64,000 bases of DNA from Spirodela intermedia (lineage: Eukaryota > Streptophyta > Magnoliopsida > Alismatales > Araceae): assembly GCA_902729315.2 (NCBI GenBank), contig LR746273.1, positions 5,001-69,000 of the forward strand, given 5' to 3'. A program made the position numbers and the translations under genes. Within the stretch, counting starts at the first letter, position 1. The number at the start of each line of letters is the position of its first letter. Below, one piece after another: positions 12,608-23,656 of this stretch. The notes under the pieces are model-generated. The model had not been told where the DNA came from, did no database searches, and saw only the letters and a list, made by a program, of their open reading frames with translations.

Positions 12608-13033
12608 GTAAAGTTAACTTTCTAGGCAAAGTCCTCTCGCGTGTACGATCACTCCTTGCCCCACAGCCGGCTGACCACTGGTGACGTGGAAGGGGAGTGG
12701 CGCACACGTGCCCCTATCGATCCAAGCAAGCCGCTTGAGCCCCTGCTCGCGGCTACTCCCCGACTGCGCTTCCGACCCGCTTGCGGGCCCGGCTGGTCGG
12801 CGGATCCCCCCATTTTGCAATATTTTTATTTTTATTTCTTGTTCTTCATTTATCTCAAAACTAAGACTGTAAAAATCATATAAAATCACATAATTACCCA
12901 AAAATTCACGTTAATCAACTGAAAACCACTTTTCATGCTTTAACACAAATATAAGTCTATTTATCATGAGTTAAGGCTAAAACTATATTATTTACTAATT
13001 ATTAACTCATAATAATGAAGACTTATCAACCAT

Positions 13034-13250
13034 CTTCAAGTAAGATGAGTGCACTAGAGTCTATCTCATGTATTATCACATCCCCTCTTCAAAAGAGGTC
13101 TTTAATTCTCCATGTCATCCTCGCCGTTTGTGCAAATGAGATCCCACTTATGTAACCTCAAAATGAGGTCAAACTTTTATCACTCAATCAAATTTCATAT
13201 TAAAAAAAAAAAAAACCCTAAACCCTAAACCCTAAACCCATCGTGTGCAT
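13034..13250. repeat. Repeat with poly(A) and CCCTAAA units
   Basis: This is a second copy of 3966-4165: the shared text includes the stretch before and after CTCAAAATGAGGTC. It ends in an A-run followed by four plant telomere-type CCCTAAA units. It continues the sequence interrupted by the solo LTR. No coding potential was seen. Confidence 0.7.
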
Positions 13251-14683
13251 GCATTGCAAGACACTTGTTGTGCATGTCCACGATGTCAAGAGGCGCAAGT
13301 GGCATCTATCTCCGAAGAATGTGCCTGAGAGGCACCAAAGTGCTTGGGCGTGTGAAGTACTAGGATGGGTGACCTGCTGAGAAGTTCGGCCCAAGACAGT
13401 TATCAAAAAAAAAAACCTAAGTGGCATCTATCTCCGAAGAATGTGCCTGAGAGGCACCAAAGTGCTTGGGCGTGTGAAGTACCGGGATCGGTGACCTTCT
13501 GAGAAGTTAGGCCCAAGATAGTTATCAAAAAAAAAAAAAAAAAAAAAAAAAAACCAAAACCCTAAACCCAACCCCCCTTAGTGGGAGAGTTGTCACCAGA
13601 TCTCATAAGAACTCCGGAGTTAAGTGTGCTCGAGTGGGAGCAGTCCCCGGATGGGTGACCTCCCTAGGAAGTCCTCGAGTACGTGTGCATGCATTGCAAG
13701 ACACTTGTTGTGCATGTGCTGAAGAGCACCGCTGCATGATCGTACTACCCAGCACGTGTTACGAACCCTTCCATCACCATGCCAAGATGCCTTGAGCATC
13801 GAAGAACATGCCGAGAGGCACCCTTGCCACTATGCTGAGAGGTATATGTGGCATCCATCTCACCATGCCAAGATGCCCCTAGCTTCGAAGAACGTGCCGA
13901 GAGGCCACCCTGCCACCATGCCAAGAGGCATATGTGGCATCCATCTCACTATGCCAAGAGGCATCTATCTCCGAAGAATGTGCCTGAGAGGCACCAAAGT
14001 GCTTGGGCATGTGAAGCACCGGGATGGGTGACCTCTCGAGAAGTTCGGCCCAAGACAATTATCCAAAAAAAAAAAAAAAAAACCCTAAACCCAACCCCCC
14101 TTAGTGGGAGAGTTGCCACCGGATCTCATAAGAACTCCGGAGTGTGCCGAGAGGCACCTTTGCCACCATGCCGAGAGGCACATATGTGGCATCGGCCCAA
14201 GAGAATTATTCCACAAAAAAAAAAAAAAACCCTAAACCCTAAACCCCCCTTAGTGGGAGAGTTGCCACCAGATCCCATAAGAACTTCGGAGTTACCAGTG
14301 CTCAGGTGAGAGCAGTCTCCGGATGGGTGACCTCCCTGGGAAGTCCCCAAGTACGTGTGCATGCATTGCGAGACGCTTGCTGTGCATGTGCTGAAAGACA
14401 CCGCTACATGATCATGCTGCCTAGCATGTGTTACGAACCCCTCCGTCACCATGCCAAGATACCTTGAGCATCGAAGAACGTGCCAAGAGGCACCCTTGCC
14501 AAGAGGCCACCCTGCCACCATGCCAAGAGGCATATGTGGCATCCATCTCACTATGCCAAGACGCCCCTAGCTGCGAAGAACGTGCTGAGAGGCACCCCTA
14601 CCAGGATGTCGAGAGGCACAAGTGGCATCTATCTCTAAAGAATGTGCTTGAGAGGCACCAAAGTGCTTGGGCATGTGAAGTAC
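13251..14683 (+). repeat. Array of 5S-rRNA-derived repeats (Cassandra-like or 5S-derived element)
   Basis: Seven segments resemble parts of plant 5S rRNA: about 13336-13400, 13458-13520, 13592-13683, 13997-14060, 14114-14145, 14263-14355 and 14656-14683. The two longest (13592-13683, 14263-14355) keep the order of the gene: GATCTCATAAGAACTCCG, the A-box region, then GGATGGGTGACCTCC, the internal control region. Between them lie repeated units with GAAGAACGTGCCGAGAGGCA and poly(A)/CCCTAAA runs. Cassandra-type TRIM elements carry 5S sequence in their LTRs and are the best comparison. A 5S-derived SINE or decayed satellite is possible. The last unit is cut at 14684 by the start of copy A. Confidence 0.65.
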
Positions 14684-14891
14684 CATCAGTTGATGATTTA
14701 TTCATTATATATTAATATTTTACTGATTAAAAATTTCATATATCAAGAATTCTTTTATAGTTATATAATTTTATATTTCAATTTATTTATTTATTTTTTA
14801 AAAATTTTAATTCTATATTTATCAAATAATATGAATAATTTATTTACTTTTTTTGAGGAGCATCTGTTTGTTTTTGTTGACATTGGGTAGG
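14684..14891 (+). repeat. AT-rich start of duplicated segment A
   Basis: This AT-rich stretch begins exactly at CATCAGTTGATG and matches 31814-32019 in copy B and, inverted, about 29578-29780 (L) and 50281-50480 (C). It has no coding potential. Its left edge is a sharp junction with the 5S-derived array, so it marks one breakpoint of the duplicated block. Confidence 0.7.
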
Positions 14892-16290
14892 TGACGTGAC
14901 TTAGTCATTGTATAATAAATAACATAAATTTAAAATTTATACAACTACAAAATAGTAATTTTTAGATATTTAAAAGTATTTATGAATAAATATATCAATT
15001 ATAATTCAATAAAAGTTCTAAAATAGTGAAAATTTTATCAGCCAATCATATGAACGTAATATAATATAGGGTAATATTTCAGAATTTGTCTTAAACAATA
15101 TATTTTTTTATAAATTTTAGACTAAGAAATGAAAGTAAAATATATTTAAAATTCACAAAAAAAGAGAAATAAAGGTGTGGATGTCAAGATGATGTCAGCA
15201 CCTGATGAATGCAAATAAGGCAATAATAGAGTTCCGCCTGATGATTCTTACGTAAGCGATTATAGATGATTTAATTGATTAAATTAAGATATGTAAAAGC
15301 CAAAAGAATCATAATTGAATGAAGAGTAGTTTAAAATTTTTCTATCACATAAATTATTTTTAAATGAAGTAAAGATTAAGTTAAAAATAAAAAAAATAAA
15401 GATCCAATATTGCGGTAGCCATACATCAATGATGTATTAAAATCTTAAGTATTCGAGAATATTATTATACATTATTCACAACCTCGAAGGCTCATCTTGG
15501 ACAAAGGCAATGTGAAAAGATCAATGAAATGGGTCGCCAAATTGTCTTCAACATAAAAATGATGACTTTGTGACTCTCCGACAACTATCACCTGACGGAG
15601 TTGAGCTGGATAGAGGTGGAGCGTATGTCATGCAATTTCATTCTTAGGTCCATGCAGCAAGAGAAGGCTTGTCATTATATTTTGTATGCTCTCAAGAGGT
15701 GATGACTCGTCTCTCAGCGGATCGTCTTCTTCTCGACGACAGTTTGCTCGTCGATCAATCAGAGATGATTTACTTGATAAATTTGCGATCCTTTTATCAC
15801 AAATCATTCAATAATTTTAGTAACAATACTCTACGAATCACATTGATGAGATTTTTGCCAATGATTAAGTGATTATGGTGGCTTAATTGTTCACCAAAAA
15901 TTTACATAAAAAGTACAATTTAACTAGAGAAAAATATGAGTTTTAGCTCTAGTAGAATTTAAACCCTCATCAGTAGTATGTCAGTATGAGAGAGAGAAAA
16001 TTAAGTTATCAAATATCTTTATATAGTACGTCATTGTGATATCTCGTTGTTGTAAATAAGGGGTATTATGGGTATTAAAATCATCAAAAATATTCAATGA
16101 TCCTTGATTTAGTCTCACATTAGTTATACGTCAAATTTTGAGATGAACATATAGTAATACGAGATTTAAAAATTAACTGGTCCATTTCTCACATGTGTAC
16201 AATCGCTCCTTGCCCCACGCACGACAGACCACTAGTGACGTGGACAAGGAGTGACACACATGTGCTCCCAATCAGTCACCCTTAGCTGCT

Positions 16291-17906
16291 TGACATGACT
16301 TAATCGTTGTATATTAAATCAGCCAAATATAAAATTTATAAAACTAGAAAATATGATTTTTTGGATATTTAGAAGTATTTATGAATAAATATATCAATTA
16401 TAATTCAATAAAACTTCTAGAAATAGCAGTAATTTTCCAAGTCGATCATAGGGATGTAATATAATATATGGTAATTACTCAGAATTTTTCTCAATGAATA
16501 CAATTTTCTATAAATTTTATATTAGGAAATGAAAAAGAAATCTATTTAAAATTCATGAAAAAGGGAAATAAGGGTGCGAACGTCATGATGATGTCAGCAC
16601 CTGGCGAATGCAAATCGAGCAAAAATAGAGTTCCGCCCAACGATTCTTACGTAAGCGATTATAGACGATTTAATTGATCAAATTAATATTTGTAAAAGTC
16701 AGAAGAATTGTAATAGAAAAAAGTATATTTTGGTAAATTAAAATCACAAAAACTATCACTAAATGAAACGTAAAGTAAGTTGAAAGTAGGAAAATAGAGT
16801 TTCGGCGTCGCGACGACGATGTGTCAGTGATGCACCAGAATCCTGGCGTTCGGGGGGATTGTTGTGCAGTGTCCATGGCCTCAAAGGCTCTCCTTGGACA
16901 AAGGTGACGTGGGCAATCTCTAGATCTTCTTGCAAAGTCTAGAGATCACTGAAATGGGTCGTCGAGTCATCTCCGGTGATTGTCACCCGGCGGAGCGGAA
17001 AAACAACGACTTTGCAGCTCTCCGGCGGCTGTCACCCGACGGAGAGGAGCTAGATGGAGGTGGGGCGCGTGTCAGGGAGCTTCATCCTCAGGTCCCCGCA
17101 GCAAGAGGAGGCTCTTCATTGCATCTAGTATGCTCTCAAGAGGTGGCGACTCGTCTCTTGATGGATCGTCCTCTTCCCGACGACAGCTTGTTCGTCGATC
17201 AATCGGAGATGATTTACTCGATAGATTCGCGATCCTTTTATCACGAATCATTTTCGCAATTTTAGTAGCAATGCTCTGCGAAGCACGTTGACGAGATTTT
17301 CATTGTTGATCTAGCGATTCTCATTGCTTAATCCTTCACCGGCGATCTGTAGGAAAGTCGCGATAATCAGATAAAAATATATGAATTTTGACTCTGGGAG
17401 GATTTGAACTAGTGACAGTCACCCGCCTCTTCTGAGGAAGGTGTGACGTAGGTTTAGTCCCACATCGGTTGTGCGCCGATTTTTCAGACGAATATATAAT
17501 AATATTAGCTTTCTAAGCAAAGTCCTTTCTCTCGCGTGTACGACCACTCCTTGCCCCACAGCCGGCTGGCCACTGGTGACATAGAAGGGGAGTGGCGCAC
17601 ACGTGCCCTATCGGTCCAAGCCAAATCACTCGAGCCCCTGCTCGCAGCTACTCCCCGACTGCACTTCCAACCTGCTTGCAGGTCCCCCCATTTTGCAATA
17701 TTTTTAATTTTATTTCTTATTCTTCATTTATCTCAAAAGTAAGATTATAAAAATCATATAAAATCACATAATTACCCAAAAATTCACGTTAATCAATTGA
17801 AAACCTCTTTTCACATTTTAACACAAATATAAGTCTATTTATCATGAGTTAAGGCTAAAACTATATTATTTACTAATTATTAACTCATGATAATGAAGAC
17901 TTATCA
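16291..17906 (+). mobile_element. Nested solo LTR in copy A with CTGCT duplication
   Basis: A younger LTR of the same family, TGACATGACT...GACTTATCA, lies inside the older one. CTGCT flanks it at 16286-16290 and 17907-17911, a perfect 5-bp target-site duplication. The same nesting at the same site occurs in copies B, C and L, so the insertion predates the segmental duplications. Confidence 0.9.
17457..17498 (+). promoter_or_regulatory. USE plus TATA in nested LTR (copy A)
   Basis: GTCCCACATCG at 17457-17467 is followed after exactly 25 bp by TATATA at 17493-17498. This is the same U6-like arrangement as in the other LTR copies. Confidence 0.5.
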
Positions 17907-18210
17907 CTGCTCAAGTCTATGCTCGCAGCTTCACTCGACTGCGCTTCTAACTTGCTTGCGGGCCCGGCTGGCTGACAGGTTCCCCCTCTTTTTTTATCTT
18001 TTTTATTTTATTTTTCTTCATTTATCTCAAAAATAAGATTATAAAAATTATATAAATTCTCATAAAATCACATAATTAGCCAAAAAATCACCTCAACCAA
18101 CTGAAGACCACTTTTCACAATTTAACATAAATATAAGTCTATTTATCATGAGTTAAGGCTAAAACTATATTATTTATTAATTATTAACTCATGATAATGA
18201 AGACTTATCA

Positions 18211-18928
18211 AGGCCCGAAGCCCTAAAGTCTGAATACTGTAAATCATACGACTTGTAGGCAAAAATTGCCAATCAATGGCTCTGAATACTTCCATAATCA
18301 AGGTGTGAGGGTGACATGAGTCCGTAATGGACCTACTGCGGGCTTCTAGAAATAGTTGCCGCTAGCATCTTTATGTGTAACCCTCTAATTATGCCACTGA
18401 TCCTCTAGATGGGGGGCGGGTAGAAATAAATATGGTTTTGGAAAATTCTAAACCTCGACAACTTCCCGACGTTCTCCCTCCGCATTAGTCCCCCCCCCCC
18501 CCTTCCCCAGCCCCAGCTCCATCTGGAACCAAACAGTATTACCTCCGTCTGCCCCCTCCTCCCTCCCCGGCCCCAGCTCCAGAGCCGGAACCGGAACAAT
18601 ATTACCTCCGTCTGTGCGACGACGGTGGGGCCCGAGTCTTGCAGAGTGGGTACCTTCCACGAAACGCCTTCCTCTCTAGGTACCTTCCCCAAGTCTTGCG
18701 GATTCGTCCACTGGATTTCCTAGATAGCAGCTTTGAGATCAGAACTCTGAATTTATGTAATCTTTGAGTTTTCCTTCATGTGTAAATAGTCAAACTCACG
18801 TGTGAATCCATAAACCAGCGACTTGATATTTTTCTTGTATCGTTTGTAATTTTCGCACATCAATAACTCTCTTGTTCTTGGGTGGATATAAATGCTAAAT
18901 GAGTGCTTTGCTCTACTTTTCATGCAGA
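18211..18928 (+). promoter_or_regulatory. 5' flank and probable 5'-UTR intron of DUF247 copy A
   Basis: This is non-coding sequence between the LTR end and the DUF247 start. It is almost identical upstream of copies B and C. It contains poly(C) near 18490 and a CCGGCCCCAGCTCC duplication around 18520-18600. A pyrimidine-rich stretch ending TTTCATGCAG sits one base before the ATG (18929), which looks like a 3' splice site, so the 5' UTR is probably spliced. A related fragment without its gene is found at 42650-42890. Open reading frames on the other strand here look spurious. Confidence 0.5.
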
Positions 18929-20200
18929 ATGGAAGCTGATGAGATCGTAAGCTCGATCAAGAACCAACTCCCAGTATCGCTACATCAAGTCGCTGGTTTA
19001 CCAGGGCCTAGCATCTTCAAGGTACGATCTGATCTCAAGAAAGAGAACCTAGGAGTCTTCGACCCCAAGGTTATCTCCATAGGGCCATACCATCATGGCA
19101 AGCCCAGCCTAGCACCTATGGAAACGGTAAAACGAAGGCTCGTGAAGCAACTGCTAGATCGATGTGTTGCAGGAATATTGGAACGGTGTGTCACTACTGT
19201 ACTTGGTGCCGAAGTCTTGGTAAGGGCTGAATATGCTGCCAAAATTTCTCAAGAACGACAAGAATTCGTAGAGCTCATGGTAATTGACAGTTTCTTCTTA
19301 ATAGAGTTTATGTGGCTCTATCACCTCGGAAGAATAGAGCATTTGGCATGTGAGTTGTCCTCGGTAAATTGCAGCATTTATCTCGTAGTAAACGACTTGG
19401 TGTTGATCGAAAATCAGATTCCATTCTCAGTGCTGAATCGTTTACGTCTCGCCATTATGAACCACCACAGAGATAGATTATTTGATCCCCTGCCATCTTT
19501 AATACAGTTGGGAAGTTGCATTCTGAAAATGGCAGGCTTAGAGGTAGATACTGAAATTTTCCACCTTTTGGATCTCTCACACTCCTCTTACAAACATGTG
19601 CACAACATCTCTGATTTTAGGCACTTAGGGTTTTCAGAAAACATCCCTTGTGCTAGAGAGTTACAAGAAGCTGGTGTGAGGCTGAAGAAAAGAGGGTTTG
19701 TTGGTCATTATACAAAAAATTTACTTAGAGCGTCATTCAAGAATGGGACTCTAGAAATCCCCACCTTCTCTGTGGATGAGTCTACACATTCTATTTTTAA
19801 GAACCTCGTTGTCTACGAACAGTGTCGTCGTGACAAAGAGAGCCCCTTCACCAGTTATGCGCTCTTCTTAAGTAACATCGTGACCACTGAGGAAGATGTT
19901 GCGATACTTCGACAGCATGGAATATTAAGGAGCAAGCTGGGAAGTGATCAAGAAGTCGCTCACATTTTCAGCACAATTTTAAAAGGAGTACGATTGAATT
20001 ATGACAGACATCATTATGTTGAGTTGTTTGCAGATGTGAATAAGTTTTGTCAGTCTGTTTTACCCAGATGGAGGGCAGCACTGGTGAAGGACTACTTCAA
20101 CAATCCATGGACGAGTATTTCTGTCCTCACAGCCATCTTGGTTCTAGTATTTTCTGGACTGCAGACAATTTATACTGTTCTCGATCATTATGGAGGATAG
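18929..20200 (+). CDS. DUF247 (UPF0481-like) protein, copy A
   Basis: A single coding exon of 423 residues. DUF247 proteins are plant-specific, probably membrane-anchored and of unknown biochemical role; in grasses, members are determinants at the S and Z self-incompatibility loci. Family signatures seen: PKVISIGPYHHGKPSL near residue 50, FVELMVIDSFFLIEFM near residue 120, LVLIENQIPFSVLNRL near residue 165, and a C-terminal segment WTSISVLTAILVLVFSG followed by QTIYTVL, the usual transmembrane anchor. An in-frame ATG ten codons upstream (18899) would lie across a likely splice acceptor, so I prefer 18929. The protein differs from copies B and C at only two residues (Ser-Asp-Leu-Lys instead of Pro-Asp-Leu-Arg near residue 38). 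The frame is intact and full length. Confidence 0.9.
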   Translation: MEADEIVSSIKNQLPVSLHQVAGLPGPSIFKVRSDLKKENLGVFDPKVISIGPYHHGKPSLAPMETVKRRLVKQLLDRCVAGILERCVTTVLGAEVLVRAEYAAKISQERQEFVELMVIDSFFLIEFMWLYHLGRIEHLACELSSVNCSIYLVVNDLVLIENQIPFSVLNRLRLAIMNHHRDRLFDPLPSLIQLGSCILKMAGLEVDTEIFHLLDLSHSSYKHVHNISDFRHLGFSENIPCARELQEAGVRLKKRGFVGHYTKNLLRASFKNGTLEIPTFSVDESTHSIFKNLVVYEQCRRDKESPFTSYALFLSNIVTTEEDVAILRQHGILRSKLGSDQEVAHIFSTILKGVRLNYDRHHYVELFADVNKFCQSVLPRWRAALVKDYFNNPWTSISVLTAILVLVFSGLQTIYTVLDHYGG

Positions 20201-21338
<1,138 letters not shown>

Positions 21339-22788
21339 TTATGAATTTTACACTAATAAATGGAAATAAAATATATTTAAAATTCACGAAAAAGGAAAAT
21401 AAGGGTACAGACATGATGATGATGTCAGCACCCGACGAACCCAAATCGGGCAGAAATAGAGTTCCACCCGGCGATTCTTACATAAGCGATTATGGATGAT
21501 TTAATTGATCAAATTAAGATCTGTAAAATCTGGAAGAATCGTAATGGAATGAATAATAGTTTGGTAAATTTAAATTACACAAATTATCACTAAATAAAGT
21601 AAAAATTAAGTTGATAACAGGAAAATAAAGTTCCGACGTCGCGGCGGCGATGCGGCGATGCGGCGATGATGCGTCGGCAATGCACCAGAATTCTGAGCAT
21701 TCGAGAGGATTGTCGTGAAGTTATCTGCGGCCTCGAAGGCTCTCCTTGGATAGGGACGACATCAATAATCTCTAGATCATCTTGCAAAGTCAAGAGATCA
21801 ATGAAATGGGTCGTCGAATCATCTCCAGCAGCTGTCACCCGGCAGAGCGGAAAAACGGCGACTTTGCGGCTCTCTAGCGGCTGTCACCCGACAGAGAGGA
21901 TTTGAACAGAGGTAGGGCGCATGTCAAGGAGCTTCATCCTCAGGTCCACACAGCAAGAGGAGGCTCTTCACCGCATCCGGTATGCTCTTAGGAGGTGGCG
22001 ACTCGTCTCCCAGCGGATCGTCCTCTTCCCAATGACAGCTTGTTCGTCGATCAATCAGAGATGCTTTACTCGATAGATTCGCGATCCTTTTACTGCAAAC
22101 CATTCAGCAATCTTAGTAACAATGCTCTGCAAACCGTGTTGATGAGATTTTTGCCGCTGATCCAGCGATTATGGCGGCTTAATCATTCGCCGGCGATATG
22201 CAGGAAAGTTGCGATTTAATGAGATAAAAATAAGAGTGTTGGCTCTGAGAGGATTCGAACCTGCGCCAGTTGCCTCCCCCCCCCGCACTCTCTAGGGAAG
22301 GTGGCGTGGGTTTAGTCCCACATCGGTTGTGCGCCGAAGTTTTTGGTGAATATAAAGTAATACTACATTTTTTATCAACTTTTTCCTACGTGTACGATCA
22401 TTCCTTGCCCCACAGCCGGTTGGCCACCGGTGACGTGGACGGGGGGAGTGGCCCACACTTGCCCCCATTGGCGATTTAAGCCACTCGAGCATCTACTCGC
22501 AGCTCCCGCTTGACTACGCTTCCGACCCGCTTGAGGGCCCGGTGGGTCCCCCCCATTTTGTTATATTTTTATTTTAATTTCTACTTCTTCATTTATCTCA
22601 AAAATAGGATTATAAAAATCATGTAAATTCGCATAAAATCACATAATTAGCCAAAATATCACATTAATCAACTGCAAACTACTTTTCACACTTTAACACA
22701 AATATAAGTCTATTTATCATGAGTTAAGGTGAAAACTATATTATTTACTTATTATTAACTCATGATAATGAAGACTTATTAACCCCCC
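21339..22788 (+). mobile_element. LTR fragment lacking its 5' end (copy A)
   Basis: Homology to the LTR family begins inside the LTR at about ATGAATTTTACAC and runs to a mutated 3' end (GACTTATTA). The first roughly 230 bp of the LTR are missing. Copy B has the same truncated join at about 38388, so the truncation predates the A/B duplication. Confidence 0.8.
22315..22357 (+). promoter_or_regulatory. USE plus TATA in LTR fragment (copy A, third LTR)
   Basis: GTCCCACATCG at 22315-22325 is followed by 25 bp and then TATAAAG at 22351. On the opposite strand, just upstream at 22251-22261, is GGTTCGAATCC, a match to the tRNA B-box consensus. Confidence 0.5.
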
Positions 22789-23008
22789 GTATTGTATCTT
22801 TTTATTTTATTTTTCTTCATCTATCTCATGATAATGAATTCTTGTCAGGTATGGATCAATTTTATTGATTTAATTTTTCATGCATGAAATATGATGTAAG
22901 AAATTTGTGAAGTAGATAGTTTTGGCTGTTCTGTTTTCTTTTTTTAGTTCTATTTTCCAAAAACTATATTATTTACTAATTATTAACTCATGATAATGAA
23001 GACTTATC
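22789..23008 (+). repeat. Small LTR-end fragments and AT-rich repeat
   Basis: No gene is seen. Positions about 22855-22960 match, inverted, 30710-30840. The segment ends with a short LTR 3' end (22966-23008, ...GAAGACTTATCA). Confidence 0.6.
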
Positions 23009-23382
23009 AGTCAACAAGACATGTACAAAAAGTTTTCCCCGAGTCTGTGAACTACAAGCCAGGAGAGGACGTCCTAGACTTTGCCCCCTGTGCAGGGCTC
23101 GAAGGTCTGCACCCGCATTCTCTATTTTCTGAAGCACTGGCCATGAGTAACCTGTGCTGCCCATCGTGTGTTCTTAGTCTTATGATGGAAATGGTGAAGA
23201 ACATTGAAGAATCAATGCTAAGTTCCAATCTAATGGAGTGCCCATTTTTAGGGAATTTCGGGTGCTCTCAAAAGTTGTTCTCACGTTTGCAGACCAGAAA
23301 ACCTGGACTTGTACTTACTACTGTACGGCTGGAGAAAAATGAGACAGTAGAAGTCGTCGAGTTTCATGAGCTGGTCGAGTAA
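23009..23382 (+). pseudogene. Unrecognised gene fragment cut by an LTR end
   Basis: An open frame runs to a stop at 23380-23382. From about SVNYKPGEDVLDFAPCAGL to the end (VVEFHELVE) it has the mixed composition of a real protein: cysteine-rich in the middle (NLCCPSCVLSLMMEM, ECPFLGNFGCSQ) with no low complexity. I do not recognise the family. Its first codons are LTR sequence, so it is probably the last exon of a gene whose upstream part was removed or lies elsewhere. Confidence 0.4.
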
Positions 23383-23608
23383 CTGCAATGCAGAATCCTT
23401 GCAGTTTTTAAGGGTTAATCTTATGTATTCACGTATTTATAATATTCGATGACTATCTTCTTTGTAGGGTCGATTCTTCCATAGATCTCCAGTGTAAAGT
23501 CATCCCCCATATGCGTTTCTTCTTATATTAGTGCATTGGCCCATTAAATGAATGGACGGGAGAAACTTTCTCCTGTTTGTATGTTTCAGTCAGAGGGAGA
23601 GAGAGAGG

Positions 23609-23656
<48 letters not shown>

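Larger units (their letters stand above)
11131..13028 (+). mobile_element. Solo LTR (about 1.9 kb) with perfect 5-bp target-site duplication
   Basis: The element starts TGACGTGACT and ends GAAGACTTATCA, so it has the TG...CA ends of an LTR. It is flanked by ACCAT on both sides (11126-11130 and 13029-13033). The interrupted sequence is intact in the parallel copy near 3957-3985. No internal retrotransposon sequence is present, so this is a solo LTR. It defines the LTR family that fills much of the window. The family includes an snRNA-type promoter motif and a GC-rich conserved segment in its last third. Confidence 0.9.
14892..18210 (+). mobile_element. Older diverged LTR (copy A), split by a nested LTR
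   Basis: It starts TGACGTGACT and ends AGACTTATCA, as does the solo LTR at 11131-13028, but is clearly more diverged and AT-shifted. Its 3' quarter is separated by a younger LTR at 16291-17906. No matching target-site duplication flanks it (GTAGG left, AGGCC right), so the flanks may have recombined. A degenerate USE/TATA pair with about the same spacing remains at 16112-16154. Confidence 0.8.

Noticed and set aside
13592-13683. Functional 5S rRNA gene
   Set aside because: The match is partial, both ends diverge, and units are interrupted and irregular. It is a derived repeat rather than an intact gene.
13756-14715. Open frames in the 5S-derived array (for example 13756-14031, 13848-14309)
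   Set aside because: They are built from repeated units with no protein-like conservation. The conservation is at the nucleotide level to 5S rRNA.
14892-18210. Reading the older LTR pairs as a complete LTR retrotransposon with 5' and 3' LTRs
   Set aside because: No primer-binding site, polypurine tract, gag or pol sequence lies between LTR ends. The nested TG...CA unit with its own target duplication explains the order better.
18405-18692. Minus-strand frames of 70-95 residues upstream of the DUF247 genes (also at 35549 and 46463)
   Set aside because: GC-rich with low complexity, overlapping the 5' flank of the gene. They recur only because the flank is duplicated, and no protein family is recognised.
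18899-18928. Upstream ATG of the DUF247 copies (MSALLYFSCR)
   Set aside because: The sequence between the two ATGs looks like a polypyrimidine tract with an AG acceptor, so it is probably intronic or 5' UTR. The family start fits the second ATG.
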